A DNA stretch of 64,000 bases, from NCBI RefSeq assembly GCF_017833415.1, contig NZ_JAFICC010000010.1:1-64000 (forward strand), written 5' to 3'. Source of the DNA: Flavobacterium sp. 1355. Lineage in GTDB: Bacteria > Bacteroidota > Bacteroidia > Flavobacteriales > Flavobacteriaceae. Positions 9,099-17,429 of this stretch are shown one piece after another (positions within the stretch are counted from its first letter, which is position 1; each line of letters begins with the position of its first letter). The translations under genes and the position numbers were made by a program. The notes beneath the pieces are model-generated. The model had not been told where the DNA came from, made no database searches, and saw nothing but the letters and a program-made list of their open reading frames with translations.

Positions 9099-9134
9099 CA
9101 AAATTACCTTCGTAAAATGAAGACAAAATGAAGA
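9099..9134 (-). promoter_or_regulatory. Promoter with 11-bp-period direct repeat upstream of the second small secreted protein gene
   Basis: The -7 box TAATTTTG (9106-9099, minus strand) matches the consensus. Two copies of TCTTCATTT (9123-9115 and 9134-9126) lie with period 11, again eight bases from the -7 box, exactly as at 6592-6627. The rest of 9135-9348 is AT-rich and carries no other clear signal; the polA promoter within it is not obvious. Confidence 0.65.
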
Positions 9135-9348
9135 AACCACTTATACTAAAAATTTTAACCAGATATTAACAAAAGCCGATAAAACCTATACAAATTCCTT
9201 TAAAATATTTTGCACATAAATCGTTATATCAAACTGATATAATATATACGGTAGATTTTTTTTTGTTATAAAACTTAACAATTTTAATTTAAAAAACAGA
9301 ATCTTTTTAAAACCCAATTGTTTATTTTTACAGACTAAAAATTTTTCT

Positions 9349-12192
9349 ATGTCAACTCAAAAACGTCTTTTTCTTCTGGATGCTTATGCATTAATTTTTC
9401 GCGGATATTATGCCTTCATAAAGAACCCAAGAATTAATTCTAAAGGAATGGATACATCTGCCATTATGGGTTTTATGAACTCACTCCTGGACGTAATCAA
9501 AAGAGAGAAACCGGATCATTTGGCAGTTGCTTTTGATAAAGGTGGAAGTCACGTAAGAACAGAAATGTATACCGAATATAAAGCAAATCGCGATGAAACT
9601 CCTGAAGCGATCAGGCTTGCAATTCCTTATATTCAGGATTTGCTAAATGCAATGCATATCCCGATTATTGAAGCTAACGGCTGTGAAGCTGATGATTTAA
9701 TTGGTACGATTGCCAAACAAGCAGAAAAACAAAATTACAAAGTCTATATGGTGACGCCGGATAAAGATTTTGCACAATTGGTTTCTGAAAATATCTTCAT
9801 GTACAAACCTGCCCGAATGGGTAATGGAATTGAAATCTGGGGGGTTCCTGAAGTTTTAGCCAAATTCGAAATTGAAAGACCGGAACAGGTAATCGATTTT
9901 CTTGGAATGATGGGTGATGCTGTCGATAATATCCCAGGATTGCCTGGCGTTGGTGAGGTTACGGCCAAAAAATTCCTGAAAGAGTTTGGATCAATGGAAA
10001 ATCTTTTGGCAAACACGCATTTGCTAAAAGGAAAAATGAAAGAAAATATTGAAGCCAATAAAGAGAAAGGTCTGCTTTCTAAAAAACTGGCGACAATTAT
10101 TATAGACTGCGATGTTACTTTTAATGAAAAAGATTATGAATTAACCCGCCCTGATATTGAAAAAACAGATGCTATCTTTCAGGAACTGGAATTCAGGAGA
10201 ATGGCAGAACAGTTTGACAACCTGTTCAAATTTGGAGGAGCAACTGAAACCCAAAGTGCAGCTTCTGAAGCCAAATTGTACAAAAAACCACAACCTAAAA
10301 ACGAAGACCAATTTGATCTTTTTGGTGGCGGAACCACAGACAGCGAAAATCCGGAACATACCAGAACTTCGTTTTATGAAACATTAGAAACTACAACTCA
10401 CTCCTATCAGGCTGTTGAAGGCGATTTGGGAATAAAATTGCTTTTGCAAAATCTGCAAAAACAAACTTCAGTATGTTTTGATACTGAAACTACAGGTTTG
10501 GATGCTTTGAATGCAGAATTGGTCGGAATTTCATTTTCTTACGAGAAAGGAAAAGGGTATTATGTACCGTTTCCGGAAAGTCGGGAAGCAGCTCAGACTT
10601 TAATTGAAAAATTTATTCCGTTTTTTGAAAATGAAAGCATTGAGAAAATTGGTCAGAACTTAAAATATGACCTGAAGATTTTATCGAAATACGGAGTTAC
10701 TGTAAAAGGAAAACTTTTTGATACTATGATTGCGCATTATCTGCTTAATCCTGATATGCGCCACAATATGGATATTCTGGCTGAAACATATCTGAAATAT
10801 TCGCCAAAATCTATTGAAACTTTAATTGGTAAAAAAGGTAAAAACCAAATCTCAATGCGTGAGGTTGCCCTTGAAGAAATTAAGGAATATGCCGCAGAAG
10901 ATGCCGATATTACTTTACAGTTAAAAGAAGTTTTTACATCAGAATTAGACAAAACAGAAACTAAAAAATTATTTGACGAAATTGAAATTCCGTTAGTAAG
11001 TGTTTTAGCTGATATGGAAACAGAAGGAATTCGCCTTGATGTTGAGTTTTTAAGCGCAATGTCTAAAGAAATGGATGTTGAAATCAAATCTTTAGAAGAA
11101 AAAATATACGAAACGGCCGGCGAGAAATTTAACCTTGCTTCTCCAAAACAATTAGGAGACATTTTATTTGATAAACTTAAAATCGGAGGAGTAAAACAAA
11201 AGAAAACAAAAACGGGCCAATATGCAACAGGAGAAGAAGTTTTGACTTACCTGGCTAATGACAACCCAATTGTAAAACAAATTTTGGACTGGCGCCAGAT
11301 GGTAAAGCTGCAAAGCACTTATATTCTGGCCTTGCCGGAGCAAGTAGACAAAAAGACTTTGCGTGTTCATACCGATTATATGCAGACGGTTGCAGCAACA
11401 GGGCGTTTGAGTTCAAACAATCCAAACTTGCAGAATATTCCGATTCGTACAGAAAGAGGCCGTCAGATTCGTAAAGCTTTTGTGGCACGCGATGAAAACC
11501 ACACTTTAATATCTGCCGATTACTCTCAGATAGAATTAAGAATTATTGCCGCCTTAAGCGGAGAAGAAAATATGATTGCCGCTTTTCGAAACGGAGAAGA
11601 TATTCACAGAGCAACTGCTTCAAAAGTATTTGATGTTGCCTTAGAAGATGTTAGCCGTGAGCAAAGAAGCAATGCAAAAACAGTAAACTTTGGTATTATT
11701 TACGGTGTTTCTGCTTTTGGATTAAGCAATCAGACTTCATTGTCAAGAAGCGAAAGTGCTGCACTGATCGAAGCATACTATAAAACGTACCCAAGATTAC
11801 GATCTTATATTAATGAACAAATAGAATTTGCACGAGAAAAAGGGTACGTACAGACTATTTTAGGACGTCGCCGTTATTTAAAAGACATCAATTCTGCAAA
11901 TGCTGTTGTTAGAAGTGCTGCCGAACGAAATGCTGTCAATGCACCAATTCAGGGAAGTGCTGCCGATGTAATTAAGATCGCGATGATCAACATTCATAAA
12001 AAATTAAAAGAAGAAAACTGGAAATCAAGAATGCTGCTTCAGGTGCATGATGAGCTTGTGTTTGATGTGCATAATGACGAACTGGAAAAAATTCAGCCCA
12101 TGATTAAACATGAAATGGAAAATGCTTTTAAAATGGCGGTTCCATTGGAAGTAGAACTTGGTTTGGGTAAAGACTGGTTAGAAGCGCATTAA
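9349..12192 (+). CDS. polA: DNA polymerase I
   Basis: The 947-residue protein has three domains. The first is a 5'-3' exonuclease (about 1-290; EANGCEADDLIGT, GMMGDAVDNIPGLPGVG). The second is a 3'-5' exonuclease (about 350-530) that keeps its acidic residues in CFDTETTGLD, NLKYDLKIL and AAEDADITL, so proofreading should be active. The polymerase domain has motif A DYSQIELRIIA, motif B RSNAKTVNFGIIYG and motif C LQVHDELVFD. It fills gaps and removes RNA primers in replication and repair. The downstream gene starts only seven bases after the stop. Confidence 0.98.
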   Translation: MSTQKRLFLLDAYALIFRGYYAFIKNPRINSKGMDTSAIMGFMNSLLDVIKREKPDHLAVAFDKGGSHVRTEMYTEYKANRDETPEAIRLAIPYIQDLLNAMHIPIIEANGCEADDLIGTIAKQAEKQNYKVYMVTPDKDFAQLVSENIFMYKPARMGNGIEIWGVPEVLAKFEIERPEQVIDFLGMMGDAVDNIPGLPGVGEVTAKKFLKEFGSMENLLANTHLLKGKMKENIEANKEKGLLSKKLATIIIDCDVTFNEKDYELTRPDIEKTDAIFQELEFRRMAEQFDNLFKFGGATETQSAASEAKLYKKPQPKNEDQFDLFGGGTTDSENPEHTRTSFYETLETTTHSYQAVEGDLGIKLLLQNLQKQTSVCFDTETTGLDALNAELVGISFSYEKGKGYYVPFPESREAAQTLIEKFIPFFENESIEKIGQNLKYDLKILSKYGVTVKGKLFDTMIAHYLLNPDMRHNMDILAETYLKYSPKSIETLIGKKGKNQISMREVALEEIKEYAAEDADITLQLKEVFTSELDKTETKKLFDEIEIPLVSVLADMETEGIRLDVEFLSAMSKEMDVEIKSLEEKIYETAGEKFNLASPKQLGDILFDKLKIGGVKQKKTKTGQYATGEEVLTYLANDNPIVKQILDWRQMVKLQSTYILALPEQVDKKTLRVHTDYMQTVAATGRLSSNNPNLQNIPIRTERGRQIRKAFVARDENHTLISADYSQIELRIIAALSGEENMIAAFRNGEDIHRATASKVFDVALEDVSREQRSNAKTVNFGIIYGVSAFGLSNQTSLSRSESAALIEAYYKTYPRLRSYINEQIEFAREKGYVQTILGRRRYLKDINSANAVVRSAAERNAVNAPIQGSAADVIKIAMINIHKKLKEENWKSRMLLQVHDELVFDVHNDELEKIQPMIKHEMENAFKMAVPLEVELGLGKDWLEAH

Positions 12193-12199
12193 GAACAAG

Positions 12200-13321
12200 A
12201 TGAGAAAACTTATTGTATTCTTTTTTCTTTTTTATTCTCTTCTTGCTGTATGTCAGGATAAGACTTATTATCTGGAAGGAACTTTAGATAAAAGCAAAAT
12301 TTTTATGACTGTTCAGGTTTATAAATCAGATAATGAGACGAGTCTCAATGCCGTCTATTTCTATAGAAATTCATTAAAAGATATTAAACTGGAAGGAAAG
12401 TTAAAAGACGGTAATAATTTTACCTTCTATTTTAAGCCCGGCGATATTATTACTGAAAAATTTTACCTGAAAAAATCAGGTAATAATTTTGACGGTTTTT
12501 GGTATGATGCTAAAGAAAAGCAACTGGCCGTGCATCTTGAGCCTGTAAATTTTGATAATTACAAATCAAATATTACCATTAGGTTTGATGATGAGCGTTT
12601 AAATCTGGTAAAATATAAATTTCTTGAATTTAAAAAACAGAAAACCACAATTTACAACAACAAAGAAATTATCTGGTATTCTGAGAAACATTGCAGTTCT
12701 GATTTTTTTAGACTTGGAAATAATTTTTCAGAGAAAAACAAAGCTGTAATTAATCCTGTTTTAGAAGAAATACATATTCAGAACACATTGAATCAGCTAA
12801 GTTGCTCCTCAAGTTTTGAATATAGTAATGGTCAGGGAATTGAGGGCAGCACAAGTATAAAATTTTTAAATGCAAACTTATTAGGTTTCGAAATCTTTTC
12901 GTCTTATTACTGTGGCGGTGCACACCCTGATTTTGGAGGCAGTGGCTATCTGATTGATCTAAATAGTGGAAAAAATTATGAGATTGATGATATAATTGCT
13001 TTTGATAAAAGCGCAACTACCGAAAAAGAAAGTGATTTTTCAGCGTTTTCTAAGTATAGAAGTACCTATTTTGCTCCCAAACTACTTGCTGTACTTAACT
13101 CTCAGGAACATTTTGAAAAACCAAAAAATACTGATGATGATCCGTGTGACTATACTAATGAAGAATATTGGGATTTTCCTTCCTGGAGTTATACCGAAAA
13201 AGGAATTGAGTTCACGCCAATTTTTTACAGAGCAGCAAGATCCTGCGAAGAATCATTCCTTGTACCATTTGAAAAATTAAAGAAATTTAAAAACCCTAAG
13301 TTTCCTTATGATTTGAAATAG
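12200..13321 (+). CDS. Secreted hypothetical protein with a possible DUF3298-like region
   Basis: The 373-residue protein has a signal peptide (MRKLIVFFFLFYSLLAVCQ). About residues 235-255 read YYCGGAHPDFGGSGYLID, reminiscent of the GGAHP signature of DUF3298/RsiV-like domains. Several cysteines (for example in KHCSSDFF, YYCGG and DDPCDY) suggest an exported protein with disulfides. It follows polA by seven bases and may be co-transcribed, but a functional link to DNA replication is unlikely. A terminator follows. The function is not known. Confidence 0.65.
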   Translation: MRKLIVFFFLFYSLLAVCQDKTYYLEGTLDKSKIFMTVQVYKSDNETSLNAVYFYRNSLKDIKLEGKLKDGNNFTFYFKPGDIITEKFYLKKSGNNFDGFWYDAKEKQLAVHLEPVNFDNYKSNITIRFDDERLNLVKYKFLEFKKQKTTIYNNKEIIWYSEKHCSSDFFRLGNNFSEKNKAVINPVLEEIHIQNTLNQLSCSSSFEYSNGQGIEGSTSIKFLNANLLGFEIFSSYYCGGAHPDFGGSGYLIDLNSGKNYEIDDIIAFDKSATTEKESDFSAFSKYRSTYFAPKLLAVLNSQEHFEKPKNTDDDPCDYTNEEYWDFPSWSYTEKGIEFTPIFYRAARSCEESFLVPFEKLKKFKNPKFPYDLK

Positions 13322-13337
13322 AAAGAATTCACTTATA

Positions 13338-13368
13338 AAAAAACCATCCGCGTCGGATGGTTTTTTTA
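13338..13368. terminator. Bidirectional terminator between two convergent genes
   Basis: AAACCATCCG and CGGATGGTTT form a strong stem flanked by an A run and a T run. It serves the plus-strand gene ending at 13321 and the LacI-type gene ending at 13373. Confidence 0.9.
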
Positions 13369-13372
13369 TACT

Positions 13373-14398
13373 TTAAACTTTTCTTGTAGATTCTCGTTCC
13401 TTCAATACTGTTTTGATAACAATTGTTTCATAATCTGATGTTTCTTCTTCGTTTTCTTCGAGTCTTTTGATTAACCTTTTGGCAGCAACCTCTCCGATTT
13501 CGATTCCGTGCTGGCTTACTGTGGTTAAACTTGGTGATAAACGTCTTGAAGCCAAAATTCCGTCAGCAAAACCTATTATCGAAATATCTTCCGGAACTCT
13601 AAATCCTTTTTTCAGACTTACTCTTAAAGCGGCAACTGAATCATTTTCATCCAAAGCAAAAATTGCGTCAATTTTATGATCAAAAATTGCATCGATTTTA
13701 GCCTTCATATCATCTTCAGAATCCGTACGAAGAATAATTTTTTCGTTTACCGGTATATTATTGTCTTTTAATGCTTTTAAATATCCATCGGCTCTCAATT
13801 TTCCCACACTTAGATTATCTACAGAAGAAATCAGAGCAATGTTTTTACATCCCAGGTTAATTAAATGCTGAGTTGAGTTTAAAGCCGAATCAAAATCATC
13901 CACTACTACCTTATCACATTCTACTTCATCAGCAATTCTGTCAAACATTACAATTGGAGTTCCATCGTTTATAATAGCCGAAAAATGATTGTATTCCTGC
14001 AGCTTTTGCGCTTCTTCAGAAACTGATAATATAAAACCGTCAATAGTTCCGTTACTAAGCATCTCCAGTGTATGGATTTCTTTTTCTAAAGATTCATTAG
14101 AAATACAGGTAATTACATTGTATCCCTTTTTATCCGCTACTTTTTCGATTCCGCTAAAAACCTTTGCAAAAAACGAGTTCAATATATTAGGTATAATAAC
14201 TCCAATAGTTTTTGTCTTACGATTCTTTAAATTCAGACCAATCACATTTGGTTTGTAATTCTTCAGTTTAGCATACTCCTTAATTTTGATCTTAGTCTGC
14301 TCACTGATTTCAGGGCTATCATTAAGCGCTTTAGAAACTGTTGATACAGAAACATTAAGTTCTTTCGCGATTTGTTTTAAAGTTGCTTTAGCTTTCAT
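13373..14398 (-). CDS. LacI-family transcriptional regulator
   Basis: This 341-residue protein has an N-terminal HTH (residues 4-25, TLKQIAKELNVSVSTVSKAL) and hinge helix, then a periplasmic-binding-protein-like sensor domain (TIGVIIPNI, DGFILSVS, SLTTVSQHG, AAKRLIKRL). LacI regulators usually sense a sugar or sugar phosphate. No sugar genes lie beside it, so its targets are unknown. Its promoter is flanked by repeats that suggest autoregulation. Confidence 0.92.
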   Translation of the reverse strand: MKAKATLKQIAKELNVSVSTVSKALNDSPEISEQTKIKIKEYAKLKNYKPNVIGLNLKNRKTKTIGVIIPNILNSFFAKVFSGIEKVADKKGYNVITCISNESLEKEIHTLEMLSNGTIDGFILSVSEEAQKLQEYNHFSAIINDGTPIVMFDRIADEVECDKVVVDDFDSALNSTQHLINLGCKNIALISSVDNLSVGKLRADGYLKALKDNNIPVNEKIILRTDSEDDMKAKIDAIFDHKIDAIFALDENDSVAALRVSLKKGFRVPEDISIIGFADGILASRRLSPSLTTVSQHGIEIGEVAAKRLIKRLEENEEETSDYETIVIKTVLKERESTRKV

Positions 14399-14413
14399 TC
14401 TATCATATTTATG

Positions 14414-14441
14414 GAATTAGTACAAATATAGTAGAATTAGT
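14414..14441 (-). promoter_or_regulatory. Promoter of the LacI-type gene with candidate operator repeats
   Basis: Minus-strand TATATTTG (14430-14423) is a perfect -7 box about 25 bases from the start codon. Two direct copies of GAATTAGT (14414-14421 and 14434-14441) sit on either side of it, 20 bases apart. An inverted copy ACTAATTC lies at 14533-14540 in the same intergenic stretch. Autoregulation is inferred. Confidence 0.45.
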
Positions 14442-14626
14442 GAAATTACAACAAAATACATCGAAGACTACATTAAAATTTTATCATGTTTCATTTGTTG
14501 TTAAGAGAATTATAAAGAAAATAAAAAATTAAACTAATTCTGAAAACCGCTTCTAATAAAACTTCGTAAGTAAACTAATACATGAAAATGTAAATACTAT
14601 TAATAACCACGTAAAAATTATTAATT

Positions 14627-15373
14627 ATGAAAAACGAAGTAAAGGTTCAGGAAGTAGACGCTTCGCTGAACAACAGAAGGAATTTTCTCAAACTAAGCGG
14701 ACTAACTCTCGTTGGAGCAGGATTAATCATGGCCGGCTGCAGTGATAATGACAATGATGATCCTGTTGTAGACAATATGCTGCCAGGAATTAAAAACGGA
14801 AAATTTGATTTGGGCGCAGGAGATTTTGGTGTGCTCACATATGCGTACGCATTAGAGCAATTAGAAGCTGATTTTTATACTAAAGTTGTAAATGCATCAG
14901 GCTTTAATGCTACTTTTAATGAAATAGAAAAACAGGTACTTACCGATTTATATCATCACGAAGTTGTTCACAGAGATTTCTTTAAAGCCGCATTAAGCGG
15001 AGGACTTCCGGACCCGGGGTCTCAATTATTGCCAACATTGGCTTTTAATTATGGATCATTGAACTTTAACAGCCGTGCAGATGTTCTTGCAACTGCTAAA
15101 GCTCTTGAAGATACGGGTGTTGCTGCTTATAATGGTGCAGGAAAATTGATAAAAAATGCTGACTATTTATTATTGGCCGGGAAAATTGTTTCTGTTGAAG
15201 CAAGACATGCATCAGCAATCAGAAGTTTGATTAATCCAAATTCTAAAGATTTTGCAGGAGACGATATTGTAAATATGAGTACAGGACTGGATGATGCAAA
15301 AGATCCTTCTAAAATATTAGCCATTGCAGGCGGTTTTATTACAACAGAATTTACAGCTAAATATCTACCTTAA
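14627..15373 (+). CDS. Tat-exported ferritin-like lipoprotein (Ferritin_2, PCC13-62 type)
   Basis: This 248-residue protein starts with a twin-arginine motif (NRRNFLKLSG) that leads into a lipobox (LIMAGCS), so it is likely exported folded and lipidated. The helical domain keeps paired metal ligands: LEQLEADFY, YHHEVVHRDFF, LEDTGVAAY and SVEARHAS. This matches the ferritin-like family related to plant desiccation protein PCC13-62. It is paralogous to the next gene, 29 bases downstream, and the two likely form one operon. The role may be iron or oxidative-stress handling at the envelope; no enzyme activity is established from the sequence. Confidence 0.85.
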   Translation: MKNEVKVQEVDASLNNRRNFLKLSGLTLVGAGLIMAGCSDNDNDDPVVDNMLPGIKNGKFDLGAGDFGVLTYAYALEQLEADFYTKVVNASGFNATFNEIEKQVLTDLYHHEVVHRDFFKAALSGGLPDPGSQLLPTLAFNYGSLNFNSRADVLATAKALEDTGVAAYNGAGKLIKNADYLLLAGKIVSVEARHASAIRSLINPNSKDFAGDDIVNMSTGLDDAKDPSKILAIAGGFITTEFTAKYLP

Positions 15374-15402
15374 TATTAATCCATTTTTAAAAACTAGAAA
15401 TT

Positions 15403-16215
15403 ATGAATATCTTAAAATTTATAGAGTCATTTACCAACGAAGGTCTTATGACTGCCACAGGTTCAAGAAGAGACAGTTTTACACAATTTGGAAATCTTGG
15501 AAAAAATTTAGCATTTGCATCTATACCATTTGGTTTATCTGCTTTGGCAAATAAGGCAATGGCACAAGACATCACTGCAACTCCCGCTACTCCAATCGGA
15601 GCTTTGCAATTTGCTTTGACCTTAGAATATCTTGAGAATGAATTCTACGCCATGGCATTAGATTCAGGAGTTATTCCGGCATCAGAAAATGGAGGACGTG
15701 ATTTAAAAGTATTTCAACAAATAGCAGATCATGAAGCAGATCATGTAAAATTCTTGATTGCAGGACTCGGAGGAACAATGAGTGCTAATTTTGTCCCAAA
15801 ACCAACTTTTGATTTTACTGTTGGCGGCGCGTTTGATCCCTTTGGTGATTACCCGACTTTTTTAGCATTAGCGCAAGCGTTTGAAGACACTGGTGTAAGA
15901 GCCTATAAAGGTCAGGCAGCAAATCTTATTTCTACTCCCGATTTATTAACTGCCGCATTACAAATACATTCTGTTGAAGCACGACATGCATCAGAAGTGC
16001 GACGACTACGTGGTTTAAAAGGATGGATTTCTAACAGCGAAAGAGGCGCCGGAATGCCAGAAGCTACACAGGCTGTTTATAATGGAGAAGGCGTTACCAT
16101 GCAGGCAGGTTACAACACTGCAACCTTATTTGGTGCAGCGGCAGGATCAGAAGCATATGACGAACCACTTACTACACAGCAAGTTGTAGATATAGCAAAT
16201 ATATTTATAGTATAA
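15403..16215 (+). CDS. Tat-exported ferritin-like protein, second of a tandem pair
   Basis: This 270-residue protein has a twin-arginine-like start (GSRRDSFTQFG) and a hydrophobic stretch ending ANKAMAQD, a likely signal peptidase I site. The ferritin-like helices carry LEYLENEFY, DHEADHVKF, FEDTGVRAY and SVEARHASEVR, matching the ligands of the preceding protein. It differs by lacking the lipobox and having a longer C-terminal part (YNTATLFGAAAGSEAYDEP). A strong terminator follows at 16241. The two may form a hetero-oligomer, which is inference. Confidence 0.85.
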   Translation: MNILKFIESFTNEGLMTATGSRRDSFTQFGNLGKNLAFASIPFGLSALANKAMAQDITATPATPIGALQFALTLEYLENEFYAMALDSGVIPASENGGRDLKVFQQIADHEADHVKFLIAGLGGTMSANFVPKPTFDFTVGGAFDPFGDYPTFLALAQAFEDTGVRAYKGQAANLISTPDLLTAALQIHSVEARHASEVRRLRGLKGWISNSERGAGMPEATQAVYNGEGVTMQAGYNTATLFGAAAGSEAYDEPLTTQQVVDIANIFIV

Positions 16216-16240
16216 ATTGTTTTTTTATAAGCCAATTACT

Positions 16241-16278
16241 AACCATCTTTACTTAATTTTGTAAAGATGGTTTTTTTA
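16241..16278 (+). terminator. Terminator of the ferritin-like pair
   Basis: AACCATCTTTAC and GTAAAGATGGTT pair perfectly and are followed by seven T. Confidence 0.9.
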
Positions 16279-16337
16279 TTGTTTTCGATGAAAAATTAAC
16301 ACCTGAAAATCAGCAGTTAAAATAATCTTTTAAGGTA

Positions 16338-16387
16338 TTTGGTTTTAAAATAATTAATTGTACTTTTGCATCCCCTTTATTGGGGAT
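16338..16387 (+). promoter_or_regulatory. Promoter and short 5' hairpin of rplM-rpsI
   Basis: TTTG (16338-16341) and TACTTTTG (16361-16368) are 19 bases apart, a near-ideal Bacteroidota promoter. Right after it, ATCCCC and GGGGAT (16370-16387) could form a six-pair hairpin at the extreme 5' end of the transcript. It is too small to call a ribosomal-protein leader with confidence. Confidence 0.75.
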
Positions 16388-16411
16388 GGAATGTTTAATT
16401 AAAATAATATT

Positions 16412-16867
16412 ATGGACGCATTAAGCTACAAAACAGTTTCAGCTAGCAAAGCCACTGTAACTAAAGAGTGGATTGTTGTTGACGCTGAAGGTCATAACTT
16501 AGGACGTCTTGCTTCAAAGGTTGCAATGATCTTAAGAGGTAAGTACAAGCCAAGTTATACACCGCACGTTGACTGTGGAGATAACGTAATTGTTATCAAC
16601 TCAGAAAAAATTAACCTTACAGGTACAAAGATGAATGACAAAATTTACATGCGTCATACAGGTTACCCAGGAGGACAAAGAACTTTAACTGCTAAAGTAT
16701 TGCAATCTAAAAACCCTGCATTATTAGTAGAAAAAGCTGTAAAAGGAATGTTACCTAAAAACAAATTAGGAGCTGAACTTTTTAGAAATCTAAATGTTGT
16801 TGTAGGTGCTGAGCATACTCACGGAGCTCAAAAACCTAGAACTGTTAACCTAAACGATCTTAAGTAA
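16412..16867 (+). CDS. rplM: 50S ribosomal protein L13
   Basis: This 151-residue protein shows typical L13 sequence: WIVVDAEGHNLGRLASKVA, HTGYPGG and VKGMLPKNKLG. It binds 23S rRNA early in 50S assembly. It is the first gene of the conserved rplM-rpsI pair; its stop codon overlaps the next start by one base. Confidence 0.98.
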   Translation: MDALSYKTVSASKATVTKEWIVVDAEGHNLGRLASKVAMILRGKYKPSYTPHVDCGDNVIVINSEKINLTGTKMNDKIYMRHTGYPGGQRTLTAKVLQSKNPALLVEKAVKGMLPKNKLGAELFRNLNVVVGAEHTHGAQKPRTVNLNDLK

Positions 16868-17253
16868 TGGGAGTTATTCACAAAATCGGTAGAAGAAAAA
16901 CCGCTGTTGCACGTGTATATGTTTCTGAAGGAACAGGAAAAATCACTGTAAACAAAAAAGAATTCGCAACTTACTTTCCAACTGCAACTTTACAATACAA
17001 AGTATTACAGCCAATGTCTATGACAGAAAACGCTGGTAACTTTGATGTAAAAGTAAACGTTTACGGAGGTGGTTCAACTGGTCAGGCAGAAGCTGTAAGA
17101 ATGGCATTAGCACGTGCAATGTGTGAAGTGAACATTGAAAACAGAGCTATCCTTAAACCAGAAGGTTTATTAACAAGAGACCCAAGAATGGTTGAACGTA
17201 AGAAATTCGGTCAGAAGAAAGCTCGTAAGAGATTCCAATTCTCTAAACGTTAA
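16867..17253 (+). CDS. rpsI: 30S ribosomal protein S9
   Basis: This 128-residue protein has the S9 core (IGRRKTAVARVYV, YGGGSTGQAEAVRMALARA, LTRDPRMVERKKFGQKKARK) and the basic C terminus ending SKR that reaches towards the P-site tRNA. It is translationally coupled to rplM through a one-base overlap. Confidence 0.98.
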   Translation: MGVIHKIGRRKTAVARVYVSEGTGKITVNKKEFATYFPTATLQYKVLQPMSMTENAGNFDVKVNVYGGGSTGQAEAVRMALARAMCEVNIENRAILKPEGLLTRDPRMVERKKFGQKKARKRFQFSKR

Positions 17254-17260
17254 TATTACC

Positions 17261-17285
17261 TGTCTTGTTCAGATGGGACAAGACA
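17261..17285 (+). terminator. Hairpin after rpsI, probable terminator
   Basis: TGTCTTGT and ACAAGACA pair around a nine-base loop, eight bases after the rpsI stop. The following T-rich stretch is weak, so it may be an mRNA 3' hairpin rather than a strong terminator. Confidence 0.5.
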
Positions 17286-17299
17286 TTATCAATTATTTA

Positions 17300-17327
17300 T
17301 TGAAATTAAAAAACACAGTTATTGTTG
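17300..17327 (+). promoter_or_regulatory. Promoter of rpsB
   Basis: TTG (17300-17302) and TATTGTTG (17320-17327, one base off TAnnTTTG) are 17 bases apart. Transcription from here would start just before the structured leader. Confidence 0.5.
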
Positions 17328-17330
17328 CTC

Positions 17331-17403
17331 TCCTATCGAGGTAGGAAATAGTTTAGCATCTAAATGTATAAAGCCTGGGAAACCGCCATTTATACATTGC
17401 TAA
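17331..17403 (+). ncRNA. Structured 5' leader of rpsB, candidate S2 autoregulatory RNA
   Basis: Two hairpins are visible. The first is TCCTA/TAGGA (17331-17346). The second is a long stem in which TTAGC (17353-17357) pairs with GCTAA (17399-17403) and, after an internal loop, AATGTATAAA (17363-17372) pairs perfectly with TTTATACATT (17389-17398). Its 16-base loop contains GGGAAACC. The rpsB start codon follows 26 bases later. rpsB leaders in other bacteria mediate feedback by S2; assignment here is inference. Confidence 0.55.
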
Positions 17404-17429
17404 TCAACAGAACGTAAACTAGTACAAAA

